Part shown: positions 37,116-47,545 of the stretch, in pieces
How positions within the stretch are numbered: the first letter of the stretch is position 1
How the letters are laid out: every line of letters begins with the position of its first letter
DNA from: Notospermus geniculatus
Lineage: Eukaryota; Nemertea; Pilidiophora; Heteronemertea; Lineidae
DNA: 64,000 nt
Assembly (NCBI GenBank): GCA_002633025.1
Contig: NMRB01002313.1
Span: forward strand, 31,797 to 95,796
Reading direction: 5' to 3'
The notes under the pieces: generated by a model
Seen by the model: the letters and a program-made list of their open reading frames with translations, nothing else
The model's database searches: none
Told to the model about the DNA's origin: nothing
Program-made: the position numbers and the translations under genes

Positions 37116-38957
37116 ATGAACGGACCACACTCACCGCCTTATTTCGTTCAGATCATCGTGTCCGTCCTTCTTGTCCGTCTGTCCGTCGCCTCATGTCCGC
37201 AGCAATGTGACTGCTCGGCGAAGCAGAACACGACGAAGATGACATGCAAACGAGGCCCGCTGCTGTCGGTCCCGCAAGACGTACCAGAAACACAGATTAT
37301 TGTGATCGACGGGGATGGTCGGACGGACATCAACATACAGGACATCGGAGAGAATGCATTCACACCATACGTGAAGTTAGAGGAATTAACGATAGCTAAC
37401 GCTGGGGTTAGGTTCATCCATCCGAGAGCGTTCATAGGATTATCGAGATTACTTCGTTTGGATCTTCATAATAACAAAATCGAATATTTAGATGACAAAA
37501 TATTTTCTGACATGAAATTTCTGGTGATTTTAGACTTATCTCACAACAGAATCAGGCGAGTTTATCGAGAAATGTTTGCGTTTCCATATTTACAAGTATT
37601 GAGTTTAAAAGACAACGGCGCTGATCTCAGAGACAGGTATTTATTTCAAAAGCTCTCAAGGGTGGACCTCTTGGATGTAAGCGGAAATGACGTAGGAAGT
37701 GAACTTCCGGCAGCGTTTTACGGAGTAAATACGAAACTCAGAACCCTGCGGATGAATTCATGCGGGATACGGGAAGTAGGCCCGGAGTTTGTAAAAATGG
37801 TTGAGTTGGTTCATTCAATAGAACTGAAGGATAATTCTATATCTGATATACCCGCCAAAACATTCTCGTCCTTAAAAAAATTAGAAGAAATATATCTGGA
37901 TAATAACAATCTTCATACCCTTGACAGTGCTTTACTTCAGAGACTAGAACTGCGTGTGTTAGGCCTAGGCGGGAATAATATATCGGTGCTGAAGACGGAC
38001 ACCTTCCACAATACAAGCATTCGTCATATTGTCATGAGCAGAAACAGCATCACTCGAATACCACCGGGTTTCTTTTCTCCGATCAGAGGACTACAGAAAA
38101 TTCAACTGGATGGTAACCCGCTCAATTATATCGGTGCCGAAACATTTGCAGGACTCGACGGACTAGATTTCCTAGATTTATCCAATTCTCAACTTCACGG
38201 TTTCTCTCTCGAAGCATTCTCTGATATATCCATACGTTTCTTGGATCTATCCAAGAACAGCCTCATGACAATAACCGAAAACGCTTTACGACAGTTCGAA
38301 AAAGTGGACCTAGTGGATTTTTCAGGGAATCCGTGGCACTGCACGTGTTTTATAAAACCGCTGAAAAAGTGGCTGAAGGATTCGAGCTATGGCCAGAACT
38401 GTTCGATAAAGTTGGACCCAAAGACAACCTTAACGGACCGAGAAAAACGGCCGTTTACGAACTGTCTGACGTGCACTACGCCCTCTATTAATGAGAACGC
38501 CACACTTTCGGAGTTGACACCGCAACGCCTTGAACAGTGCTATTACCTAAAAAAGGGCGAATTGACGTTAGATCAGAAAGTGCTGATCTGTGTTGCGGTG
38601 ACATTGTGTGTCATCTTCATAGTTTTCGTGGCGTATCATCTTTTTCAGCGACGAAACATTCTGAAATACACTCTGAAAGGACGGAGTGACGTTATTGCTA
38701 ATCATGGCGTGGGCACATTGCCGGGGTCACGTGTGGCCTCTAAAGCGGACCTCACAGACTCTGTGGCTACAGAACCCACCTGTTTAGACTCGACTGTAAA
38801 ATTACAGAACATTTCATCAATTTCTCGGCCGCGTTCTTTCGATCCCGAAGCGGAGAACATAATGAACGGACTCATTTATAAAAGTCAACTTCCAGAAAAA
38901 ACAAAGGAAGTGAATGGTAATGACGGATACGTGGCGTCACTCGAGTCATGTGTCTGA
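37116..38957 (+). CDS. Leucine-rich-repeat single-pass transmembrane protein
   Basis: An intronless coding frame of 613 residues from ATG 37116. The frame is open further upstream to 36951, but a strong acceptor (ttctcgtttcag) ends at 37102 and the 37116 start gives a clean signal peptide (IIVSVLLVRLSVAS before cleavage). Domains in order: LRRNT cysteines (CPQQCDC), about a dozen LRRs (for example LLRLDLHNNKIEYLDD, FLVILDLSHNRIRRV), LRRCT beginning NPWHCTCFIKPLKKWL, a transmembrane helix at about 489-510 (VLICVAVTLCVIFIVFVAY) and a 103-residue cytoplasmic tail. There is no Ig, FNIII or TIR domain, so it is not a Toll-like receptor. The C-terminus ESCV fits a class I PDZ ligand, as in some synaptic and adhesion LRR proteins. 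The ligand is unknown; a role in adhesion or recognition at the cell surface is inferred. Confidence 0.9.
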   Translation: MNGPHSPPYFVQIIVSVLLVRLSVASCPQQCDCSAKQNTTKMTCKRGPLLSVPQDVPETQIIVIDGDGRTDINIQDIGENAFTPYVKLEELTIANAGVRFIHPRAFIGLSRLLRLDLHNNKIEYLDDKIFSDMKFLVILDLSHNRIRRVYREMFAFPYLQVLSLKDNGADLRDRYLFQKLSRVDLLDVSGNDVGSELPAAFYGVNTKLRTLRMNSCGIREVGPEFVKMVELVHSIELKDNSISDIPAKTFSSLKKLEEIYLDNNNLHTLDSALLQRLELRVLGLGGNNISVLKTDTFHNTSIRHIVMSRNSITRIPPGFFSPIRGLQKIQLDGNPLNYIGAETFAGLDGLDFLDLSNSQLHGFSLEAFSDISIRFLDLSKNSLMTITENALRQFEKVDLVDFSGNPWHCTCFIKPLKKWLKDSSYGQNCSIKLDPKTTLTDREKRPFTNCLTCTTPSINENATLSELTPQRLEQCYYLKKGELTLDQKVLICVAVTLCVIFIVFVAYHLFQRRNILKYTLKGRSDVIANHGVGTLPGSRVASKADLTDSVATEPTCLDSTVKLQNISSISRPRSFDPEAENIMNGLIYKSQLPEKTKEVNGNDGYVASLESCV

Positions 38958-39510
38958 TTGGTCAACGATGCGTGACGTCAAAAATGGCAGCTGTAACTTT
39001 TGTGATGCGGTCTATACAACAAACTGCCTGTGAAATGATGTTTATTAGACGAGGGCCTGAGAATACAAAAAATAGGCCTAAGAATGTTATCGTTGAGTCT
39101 TTCCTGTGTTAGATGAATTGGTACTATACATGTATGTACAATACATGTATGTACAATGTGCAACAAAAGTAAAACCGTCCAACATCGATGTTAGAAAATT
39201 TCAGCTGTTTTTGTTGAGAAAACGTAATTCACGATCCAACCAATCACAACGCGGAATAGACTTGCCATCTTTCTCATGTTGCTGTCAAAAACATTCTTCC
39301 TGCCTTACCTTGTCATCGTGCTCGAGTTCGAAACTCTGTTAGCGACCTCTTACGTTCACTATGGAACTAGGCCAGGTACAAACTGCTTCTTGGCCTTTGT
39401 CGATGTTCTTGATTGTTGATGAATATTGTTGTAAATATATTTTATCTGTTGTATATAGTCCCGGAATATAATGTTTTGTAAAATAAATGAAATAAAATGA
39501 ATAAGATGAA
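38958..39510 (+). other. Probable 3' UTR of the LRR gene with poly(A) signals
   Basis: Noncoding trailer after the LRR stop. AATAAA hexamers at 39482-39487 and 39491-39496 in an AT-rich tract are plausible polyadenylation signals. A TACATGTATGTACA run lies at ~39126-39153. Confidence 0.45.
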
Positions 39511-41110
39511 ACTATCCAAACAACGGTTTGATTGCCCGTATACGGTACCGGTACAAAGATTTCTCGATTCATGTGGAATTTACCCGTTCTTACAATTACA
39601 TGGTCCATGTTCCCATATTCGCGTTTTGAAGTAAAACAACCCAGTAAACATAAAATATTTAATGTGAAGACAAGTTGACATAAGCCAGATCAGCAGACTA
39701 TTTGATTTTAATCGGATAATCATTTCCATACCAGCTGTTTGTCAGCAAATGGCCAGAAATAATGACGTCCCCGATTACGACCACGAACGTCTCTGTCGGC
39801 CATTTTGAAGTCATGTGATCCACAGGCTGCTGTCTGATTGGAGGCAGGACAAAACATGCCAATGAACATATAAATGTCTGTTTGAATATTCATAAAATGG
39901 TGCGATATCAGAAAGCCAAGCAAAGAAGACGGCGAGTTTGTCTTTAGCCACTCATAACGTTCTGTGGAAGTGCTGTCTAAAACCAATCTACGGATAGGTC
40001 TGGCGGTTTCATCCTACGCAACTGGAGCATCATAAAATGCGGACGACACGGCACTGCGGAGGATTTGATCTGGAACATGTCTGCGTCAAACGCCCTCCGT
40101 CGTGTCCGTAGGCGTCTAGTTTGAGTCATGATGCGGTCATTATCGTAGGAGTCTATTCCTTGTTAGCATCCATAATCATAATTGTCACGGTCTCCTTCAC
40201 TCTGGTCGCCATTTTTATCATTCTCGTTCTCGTAGTAATCGTAATCTTCAGTCGTCGTCGAACATGGCCGCTGTAATTGAGAGGAATGGTCGTGAGATTT
40301 CTGCATTTGAAGGATTTGTTGAAGTCGGAGGAGAAGAGGCACACCAACCTCACCCCATTCGGCCTCATCCCTTCCCCAGGCCTCTTTCCCCAAGTCCTGT
40401 ATCCGACAAGGATAATCCTCTGGCGGTGGGGTGGGGCAGGACCGGCGTAAGGTTTTGGTGGCCAACAGATCTTTGGACCTGTATGGCAGTGACCTACTTC
40501 AAGCTCCACTACAAAACGAGTGGGTTCAGCCAGGCAACTGCTGTGACATTAAACGCGTGAAAATACGGTATACTCGTCTTTTTGGTGCCAGCCTGGTGAG
40601 TTATGTCTCACTCTGACCAATAGAAGGCAGCACCGTCTTAGTAATCTCCAAGTGGTGTAAGTGTGTGAAAGATTGTTTAAACAAATGTGGTTTGGGATTC
40701 ACTTGGCTGAACCAAACTACTTTGAATGAAACATGAAAGCTTCATTTTGATGGTTAGTTTGTTCTCCTACCTTAAAAACTTCCGGAGATAGAGGCATTTT
40801 GGTTTGGCCTACCCCCGAAATATGAGTCGTTTTAGGAATATCCATTTTTACACAAAAAGGGTTAAAACAGGCTTAAAAGGAAAAATCTGAGGTGGCATCC
40901 ACCCAGGCCCAACGCACCACCCCATGGGCCAACTATCCACGGTGGATGCCACTCTGTACTACAAAATGATTTTGATTCCTTAAATAAGCCACTTTTTCTG
41001 ATTTGCCTCTCTACTATATGGCTTTGGCTCTGAATCCAATACAAATTAGCATGATTGTGTAAAGGTGGTGACAGACCCCACGTTTTGCATTGTGCTTTCA
41101 GGCACCACTC
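39511..41110. other. Intergenic stretch with a multi-frame open region
   Basis: Around 40150-40560 several frames on both strands stay open for ~300 bp, including an acidic minus-strand tail and a plus-strand hydrophobic stretch. None shows a domain, and I could not decide between them. The rest is noncoding with no clear repeat. Confidence 0.3.
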
Positions 41111-41250
41111 TTAAAGGAGTTAGACGCCGAAGTTGTAAACAAGCTGGTTTGTTTACAAACATGGTCGGCAAACTAGTTTTATTCCTTCGTAAAGGTGGCA
41201 GCACCAGTAGCGCCCCGACCACCCAAAATGTATCGTTTACAGATTGTTTT
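41111..41250. mobile_element. Truncated TTAA-type MITE
   Basis: TTAA at 41111-41114 is followed by AGGAGTTAGACGCCGAAG and ~100 bp matching the left part of the intact element at 48584-48776. The right terminus is missing. Confidence 0.6.
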
Positions 41251-41253
41251 GTT

Positions 41254-41820
41254 CTGAAGAACATTTTAAGCTTGAAGATTATCTAGTCAAATTACCGGAG
41301 TCCCTGTATGTTCCTTTTATGATTTTCAGAACAGGAAACAGTAAATTACCCGCGGTAAAAGATAGGAATACATTTGGTATCATTGTTAATGATGAGCTCA
41401 GGGTTTGTCCATTGTGCGACTCTCAAACTGTAGCAGATGAATTTCATTATTTTATGGAGTGTTCACATTTCCGAGACTCGCGTCTCAACTCACTGGGCAG
41501 ATATTATTGTCATCACCCAAACATTCTTAAGTTTAAGTCTGCAATGTGTCCACAAAGTCTTAAAAAAACAAGGCAGCTAGCCTACTTTTGTAAATTAATA
41601 GTCAACACTTTCAAGGGCTAACCCTTGCCTCGAATTACCTCAATTGTAGTGTCAATTGTCCCTCAACAAATATTTCAATTTTTATATTTTTAACCTTGCC
41701 AAGCATTTGTGGAATAACTGCTGTCATATGAAACAAATTGTACTGCTGTACTCTTGTACATGTACCTTATTGTAAGGTCTGAGTTTCAATAAATTTCATT
41801 TTATTTCAATTTCAAATGCA
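41254..41820 (+). mobile_element. 3' end of a non-LTR retrotransposon (LINE)
   Basis: The frame ending at 41621 encodes the C-terminus of a LINE ORF2: FRTGNSKLPAV, then RVCPLCDSQTVADEFHYFME and CSHFRDSR, the Cys/His knuckle seen after the reverse transcriptase in many animal LINEs. A ~200 bp 3' UTR ends in TTTCAATAAATTTCATTTT. Related 3' ends lie at 43228-43316 and 44530-44970. The clade cannot be set from this part alone, and the reverse transcriptase itself is absent. Confidence 0.75.
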
Positions 41821-42106
41821 ACTCGACAGGAGCTTGTTTCCAGTGGCTTTACAATGGGGATCATAGCTACGATAGAGGGCAGTACACCGAAACCGAGTTC
41901 TATACAAAGGACGCATTTTGTGGGGGAAATTGATCAGGACTTGAATGTCGATATCATAAAATTGCAAGTTTTAACGACTAGTGACACCTATTGAGGCAGT
42001 CGGCTAGAGTCCCCATTACCTGTACAATGTATGCTTATTTCACCGGAACATAGAGGTCCTCACTGAATATCACACCAGTAATAATGAATTCTGCTTCATC
42101 TTTTAG

Positions 42107-43046
42107 GTACGGGAGGAAGGTATTGCTTTGTATTTGCTCCATCATCATTGGACTGACAAGCTTTGCATCCGCCTGGTCACCAAACCTCTATGTCTACTTG
42201 GCTTTACTCTTTGTTATCGGGCTTAATGAGAGCGCCATCTTTATCTGTGCGTTCGTTATGGGTACGTTGAAACTTGGAGAAATTATACTTGACCAGTTGA
42301 AAAGGCTCAGTCGGAGGAAGTTAGTTTACAATGACGGCTTCACATGCCGAAACACAAGAGTTCATGATAGAAAGTTATTGCCTACACTACATGTATATAT
42401 AGTGTAGGCTATAAAAGGGCCTATAGGCCCTTAAATCATTCGGTGATGATCGTCGTGCTTCTAGCCGCGGATTGTTTGCGATCAACACATGCTAGATGGA
42501 CATAGTCTGACTTGTGATCTAATTTTTCCTTTCCTAAGCAATGGAAATGGTCGGACCGTCACAGCGTACTTGGCTCGGTGTCGGCATGCAGTGCGCCTGT
42601 GCAATCGGCTGCGTGGTGTTGGTGTTCTTTGCTTACTTCGTCCGGTCCTGGAGATATTTGCACATGGCACTTGCGCTCTTGTCTGTGCTCGTTTTACCTT
42701 ATTGGTGGTAAGCAATTGATGATAATGCATCAGTTTTTAGGCCCCTACATTTCCATCCTTCAAAACACCTAGGGCATAGTAAACCGCGGAAACGTTGACT
42801 GTGTTTGTGTTACTGAGTGGAACAGCAGGCCCATGATATCGTATTTGCTGGCAAAGCGAAAAACTGACTTCGGAGTTCGTACCATGAAACACATTCAGAC
42901 GAAGTAGGCCTATGTAAATTCCCATCCCATCTTCATCGTCAGGATCGTCCATGAATCAGCTCGCTGGCTGTTGGCGAACGGCCGTCAAAAGGAGGCCAAG
43001 AACCTTCTGTTGTTGATGGCAAAGAGGAACGGTACAAAAACTACGG
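42107..43046 (+). CDS. SLC22-type organic ion transporter, three internal exons
   Basis: Three exons, 42107-42261, 42539-42707 and 42943-43046, join in compatible phases with consensus sites (acceptors cttttag, cctaag, tcgtcag; donors gtacgt, gtaagc, gtgagt). The joined product covers the loop after TM2 to just after TM6 of a 12-TM major-facilitator carrier: YGRKVLL, a helix with SPNLYVYLALLFVIG, then the SLC22 signature EMVGPSQRTW, a helix pair, and LPYWW running into HESARWLLANGRQKEAKNL, which matches the family motif PESPRWLL. SLC22 members move organic cations, anions or carnitine across the plasma membrane. First and last exons were not found. A LINE fragment lies upstream and a contig join (N at 44529) downstream, so the gene may be a fragment or cut by the assembly. 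Confidence 0.8.
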
Positions 43047-43227
43047 GTGAGTATAATCCGAAGATTGAAGACCGAAGACTGAGGATGTATAAACCGAGGA
43101 TGTACCAGGTATAAACCGAGGAGGTATAAAACGAGGATGTACCAGGTATAAACTGAGGATTCTTACAGAAAATCAAACTGTCTGATTGGATTTCAATACA
43201 AGTCATTCAGATACATTAGCTTAACTG

Positions 43228-43316
43228 TCATATGAAACAAATTGTACTGCTGTACTCTTGTACCTTATTGTAAGGTCTGAGTTTCAATAAATTTCATTTC
43301 ATTTCATTTCATTTCA
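43228..43316 (+). mobile_element. Short 5'-truncated LINE 3' tail with (ATTTC)n
   Basis: The ~89 bp match the last part of the LINE 3' UTRs at 41734 and 44878, ending TTCAATAAATTTCATTTCAT and further ATTTC units. It looks like a severely 5'-truncated insertion in the intergenic space after the SLC22 exons. Confidence 0.65.
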
Positions 43317-43637
43317 ACAAAAACTGTGTTTTTTTTCTTCTCGTCTATGATATTAAACCAAACCGCAGTGAGTACTTACGGGGGTGGGCGTCGCTGTAAA
43401 AGAAATAGACATACTTGGGTTACATTGCTATACTTTCTTTAATCGACTTCAATAGGCTTGTAAAAATATGTCAAGGTTTGAGCATCAGTTCCGTTCACCA
43501 TGGACGAACCTGCCTAGTTACACAATGTTGCTTTGAGGAAGAGAAGGACATTGCTGTCGATGGTTTAACATTTTGGGCGAACCTCTACGTATTTACAAAA
43601 CAACTTTAGACTTGTGAGTGAACGTGTTCATACTTAC

Positions 43638-44528
43638 GACAAGGAGCTATTTGGACTCCCGTGCAGTTCTGTTGTTGAGTTCTTGGTTCACCTTTGGATA
43701 AAAGAAAAATACGATGAGATTGGGCACAGTTAAACAACGATTTCGTTTCAATGTTACTTCTCGATTGAGGACACCTTCTTTCTGACAGAGTGATACCTGG
43801 TGTTCTTAATTGGGAGGTATGTTCCTGACGGAGGTGTCCGCTATTGGGAGGAGTCACTCCACCAGTGTTCGTCGACCCGGAAAAGGAGGTGGTAATCGTG
43901 TTGGCGTTTCGGGCCTTTGCGAAAACTCTTTACCGGGTATAATAGGTGGCCTTCACGCGCCTCATTCGGGAAATAGGACTCCCCACACAAAAGTGTTCAT
44001 ATCAAGGAGACCGTTGAAATTCAACCCCATAAACCATACACCAGTAGGCCTATTTAACTAAGATAGTAAACACTCGAATGATGTCATTTGTATTTAAGAA
44101 ATGTGAACGAGTTGAGAGTAAAAATTTTATCAATTAAAAATACTTGCTCACCACACGACCTCCCGCCATTTTTACTAGGTTTCGGACATTTACAAGTTCT
44201 TTTTCTTTCCTCAAACATCTCCTCCGGTGAAGTGTAGTAACACTCCTGAGTACAGGCTCCCCATGCCTCCCACGGACACCAGCCACCATGGACAGGAATG
44301 TCTGTAAAAGGTATGATATATGGTAGGCCCACGCATCTTGGTGTCAGCAAATTTTAGTTCTGCTACAAATACACAATGTATAAGGCTTCGTTTTGAGCGA
44401 CCTCTCTGGGACATCTATTAAATCAAATGTTCTCAGTTTTAAAATACTCACACTGACAGGCATCAGTTCTATTAATCGAAGGACCATCGCATTTTTTCCC
44501 GCCGCACTCGGTCCGGGGTCTGGTGCAG
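43638..44528 (-). CDS. Thrombospondin type 1 repeat protein, three exons
   Basis: Minus-strand exons 44452-44528 (cut by an N at 44529), 44152-44301 and 43638-43691 join in phase 1 throughout, as is usual for TSP1 modules. The first ends a TSP1 repeat (TECGGKKCDGP then INRTDAC). The second holds the start of the next (GGWCPWEAWGACTQEC, with the W-x-x-W pattern, then RKRTCKCPKPSKNGGRSC), and the third finishes it (QNCTGVQIAPC). Donors are gtgagt, gtgagc and gtaagt; acceptors are ttttacag and tccaaag. TSP1 repeats occur in secreted or cell-surface matrix and guidance proteins. No signal peptide, protease or other domain is visible here, so the subfamily is unknown. The gene lies convergent with the SLC22 exons, though a contig join makes the relative placement uncertain. 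Confidence 0.8.
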
Positions 44529-44529
44529 N

Positions 44530-44970
44530 TTTGGTGTCATTGTCAATGATGAGCTCAGGGTTTGTCCATTGTGCGACTCTCAAACTGTAGCAGATGAATT
44601 TCATTATTTTATGGAGTGTTCACATTTCCGAGACTCGCGTCTCAACTCACTGGGCAGATATTATTGTCATCACCCAAACATTCTTAAGTTTAAGTCTGCA
44701 ATGTGTCCACAAAGTCTTAAAAAAACAAGGCAGCTAGCCTACTTTTGTAAATTAATAGTCAACACTTTCAAGGGCTAACCCTTGCCTCGAAATACCTCAA
44801 TTGTAGTGTCAATTGTCCCTCAACAAATATTTCAATTTTTATATTTTTAACCTTGCCAAGCATTTGTGGAATAACTGCTGTCATATGAAACAAATTGTAC
44901 TGCTGTACTCTTGTACCTTATTGTAAGGTCTGAGTTTCAATAAATTTCAATTTCATTTCATTTCAAATGT
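44530..44970 (+). mobile_element. LINE 3' end, second copy, starting at a single N
   Basis: It is nearly identical to 41376-41815 (same C-terminal CPLC...HFRDSR frame and 3' UTR) and ends in TTTCAATTTCATTTCATTTC. It starts directly after the N at 44529, so the left end may be an assembly edge rather than a true 5' truncation. Confidence 0.75.
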
Positions 44971-45006
44971 ACAGGAAATCTATTATGATCGCTGCTCGAT
45001 CGATAA

Positions 45007-45459
45007 TGACTGGGTCCGCTACATGCATTGAATTGGGCCCTAGTGACACCTAGTGGTCAACTCGCTGACAGCTCCTATTGTTAACGATCCATGATGAAAA
45101 ACGGTTACGTTATTATAAAACTAACAGCGTGAGTCAGTCCACAAACAGGAACATCCGGTTGGAAACAGCTTACCAGCGAAGTTCGTCAAGGTTTTCTGTC
45201 ACACCGGGTCCGATTGACTCTGAACATCTTGGTGATCATCGCGCGATTAAGACTTAGACGCGTGTAACTTCACTAAATTAAATGCACACACTTCCACCAT
45301 GTATTTGACGAAGCTACATGCGTCTAAATCTTAAACACCCTTTTTGAATACGGCCATTCATCTGCAATCAAACTGCACTGAACGTAAATATGGTGGAGCA
45401 AATATTCCGTCCAAACCCTGGGCGACGCACCTCGGGTTTGGACTACATTTTAGCTCCAC
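45007..45459. repeat. Patchwork of repeat fragments
   Basis: 45007-45079 is a degenerate inverted match to the AATAGGAGC MITE. 45127-45195 matches 3118-3182 and 16083-16147 (around CCACAAACAGGAACATCCGG). 45391-45459 folds as a hairpin (GTGGAGC...GCTCCAC with GTCCAAACCC stems). No gene is seen. Confidence 0.5.
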
Positions 45460-45522
45460 CCTCGCGGGTTTGGTGTCGCAACCAAGACCCTCCGCCTCGG
45501 GTATAATTCCTTAAACCCATGA

Positions 45523-46572
45523 TTGCCAGCATCATTGGGTTGTCATTTGTGTTTGACGAAACTACAGGATCGCAAGATTGTTCATTTTACGAAACGGAAG
45601 CCTGAGATGTTTCTGCCACCTATATCACTTCGAGAAGGTAACTACTGGTTTTTCGATTGGTTAAGTGGAGCCATAATTGTATTTAAACTACCCCCTCGTA
45701 ATTCCCCTTTATTTACTACACAAGTTTACCGAAGGAAAGACGGCAAAGGCTTCAAACTCACACACAATAAACATTTCTATCAAAACCTTCGAGGCTTCAT
45801 GGACGGTATCTTCTACATGCAAGTATTTATTTTCCTTTTCAACAGAGTGAGGGGCTACAGGAAATGTTTTCTCTTTGATACCCTGCAAGGAAACGTCCCT
45901 GGGAAGGTCAGGGTACCCAAGAGTGACCCCTGCTACAAACCGAGAACCCCATATTCCATGCAGTTGGGAACTGAAGACAATATTTTGGTGACTTGTCAAA
46001 TTAGACGTTACGGGGGTGGATATTACACTATATATGACGTCAAGACATACAATCGATCAGGCCATTTTGACCTACTTCTTATAAATGGTTTACCTTTGCG
46101 ACTAGGACAGAAGCCTAACCGTATTGGTGAAGGTGTGCATTATGTGAGATCCGTTGTTGGAAACTTATACCTGGCTTCACATTTCAGAAAGTATGGGTAT
46201 AAAGAGATACTATATCAATTTAAGTCGTTTAATTTTAAATGTTCTGGTTACACCCAACGATTTGAACAAAAATTGAAGGCAATTTATTTTGTAGCAGTAC
46301 TACCACGACTTTGCGTTCTAGTACTTCATCAAATCCCGGACCCCAAGGATGGCCTTATTAAACACGGTACAGGTAAACTGACATATCACCAAACTGCAAC
46401 CACGTTTTCCCCTACAATCAATGAACGGAAGCCGAAACACATCGAAATAAGTCCACACGACCGGTCATTAATACATTTTGTACCAATTCCCAAAAATTCT
46501 CAGGACAAGAAGGAAATGGTGGAAATTCTCGCGAGATGTGACAAATATCGCCCAGTTCTAATTGGTTTTTAG
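45523..46572 (+). CDS. Uncharacterised 349-codon open frame
   Basis: An uninterrupted frame of 349 codons ends at TAG 46570-46572. I do not recognise the product. It is basic and rich in aromatic residues (Y, F) in alternating patterns such as NYWFFDWLSGAIIVFKL, GFMDGIFYMQVFIFLF and NILVTCQIRRYGGGYYTIYD. That suggests an all-beta, possibly propeller-like fold; this is a guess from spacing only. There is no clear signal peptide or Cys pattern. The first ~15 codons may not be coding: an acceptor-like tract (gacgaaactacag) ends at 45567 and the product from there (DRKIVHFTKRKPEMF) could be the last exon of a longer gene. No AATAAA was found just after the stop. Such a long clean frame among decayed DNA argues for a real or recently lost gene; an unknown transposon protein remains possible. 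Confidence 0.55.
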   Translation: MPASLGCHLCLTKLQDRKIVHFTKRKPEMFLPPISLREGNYWFFDWLSGAIIVFKLPPRNSPLFTTQVYRRKDGKGFKLTHNKHFYQNLRGFMDGIFYMQVFIFLFNRVRGYRKCFLFDTLQGNVPGKVRVPKSDPCYKPRTPYSMQLGTEDNILVTCQIRRYGGGYYTIYDVKTYNRSGHFDLLLINGLPLRLGQKPNRIGEGVHYVRSVVGNLYLASHFRKYGYKEILYQFKSFNFKCSGYTQRFEQKLKAIYFVAVLPRLCVLVLHQIPDPKDGLIKHGTGKLTYHQTATTFSPTINERKPKHIEISPHDRSLIHFVPIPKNSQDKKEMVEILARCDKYRPVLIGF

Positions 46573-46844
46573 TGAATTTGAGCCACCTCATCTCTTAGAC
46601 TGGTACCCGGTCTCCTGGGCAGCTTGCATTCGAAGACCGGTGAAATCAAATGATCCATTACAAGAAGTTTTCTTCCACGAGCGATGACGTCATCAGCCTA
46701 ATGGTTAAGCAGTGCATTTTCCGGGTATTTTTACTGATCAAAGTTATTTTATTCGAAACAGAGTGGCGATCGTAAACCAGTTCGCTCGGGAAATGAAAGT
46801 TTTGGATGTTCTCTACGTCCATACTGCTTCTGGGATTTTTCTGA
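46573..46844. other. Noncoding flank of the assembly gap
   Basis: At 46598-46613 a TAGACTGGTACCCGGT word matches the MULE-type MITE terminus, but no partner end is visible before the gap. Confidence 0.4.
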
Positions 46845-47445
46845 NNNNNNNNNNNNNNNNNNNNNNNNNNNNNNNNNNNNNNNNNNNNNNNNNNNNNNNN
46901 NNNNNNNNNNNNNNNNNNNNNNNNNNNNNNNNNNNNNNNNNNNNNNNNNNNNNNNNNNNNNNNNNNNNNNNNNNNNNNNNNNNNNNNNNNNNNNNNNNNN
47001 NNNNNNNNNNNNNNNNNNNNNNNNNNNNNNNNNNNNNNNNNNNNNNNNNNNNNNNNNNNNNNNNNNNNNNNNNNNNNNNNNNNNNNNNNNNNNNNNNNNN
47101 NNNNNNNNNNNNNNNNNNNNNNNNNNNNNNNNNNNNNNNNNNNNNNNNNNNNNNNNNNNNNNNNNNNNNNNNNNNNNNNNNNNNNNNNNNNNNNNNNNNN
47201 NNNNNNNNNNNNNNNNNNNNNNNNNNNNNNNNNNNNNNNNNNNNNNNNNNNNNNNNNNNNNNNNNNNNNNNNNNNNNNNNNNNNNNNNNNNNNNNNNNNN
47301 NNNNNNNNNNNNNNNNNNNNNNNNNNNNNNNNNNNNNNNNNNNNNNNNNNNNNNNNNNNNNNNNNNNNNNNNNNNNNNNNNNNNNNNNNNNNNNNNNNNN
47401 NNNNNNNNNNNNNNNNNNNNNNNNNNNNNNNNNNNNNNNNNNNNN
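46845..47445. other. Assembly gap (601 N)
   Basis: A run of N. The sequence just right of it is a tandem repeat that probably continues into the gap. Confidence 0.95.
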
Positions 47446-47545
47446 TATATGATGTTGGCACAGTTTCAGCCCTTCCTTGGGGTGATTTTGTGCAGATATA
47501 TGATGTTGACACAATATCAGCCATTCCTTGGGGTGATTTTGTGCA
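47446..47545. repeat. 51 bp tandem repeat at the gap edge
   Basis: Two units of 51 bp begin at 47446 and 47497 (TATATGATGTTGGCACAG...), with the start of a decayed third. Because 51 is a multiple of 3, both strands stay open across the units, so apparent frames here are repeat artefacts. Confidence 0.75.

Noticed and set aside
40153-40560. Overlapping frames on both strands, one with an acidic tail (DYDYYENENDKNGD) and one hydrophobic on the plus strand.
   Set aside because: Several frames are open at once, none has a domain, and the acceptor-like site cannot be tied in phase to the TSP1 or SLC22 exons with confidence.
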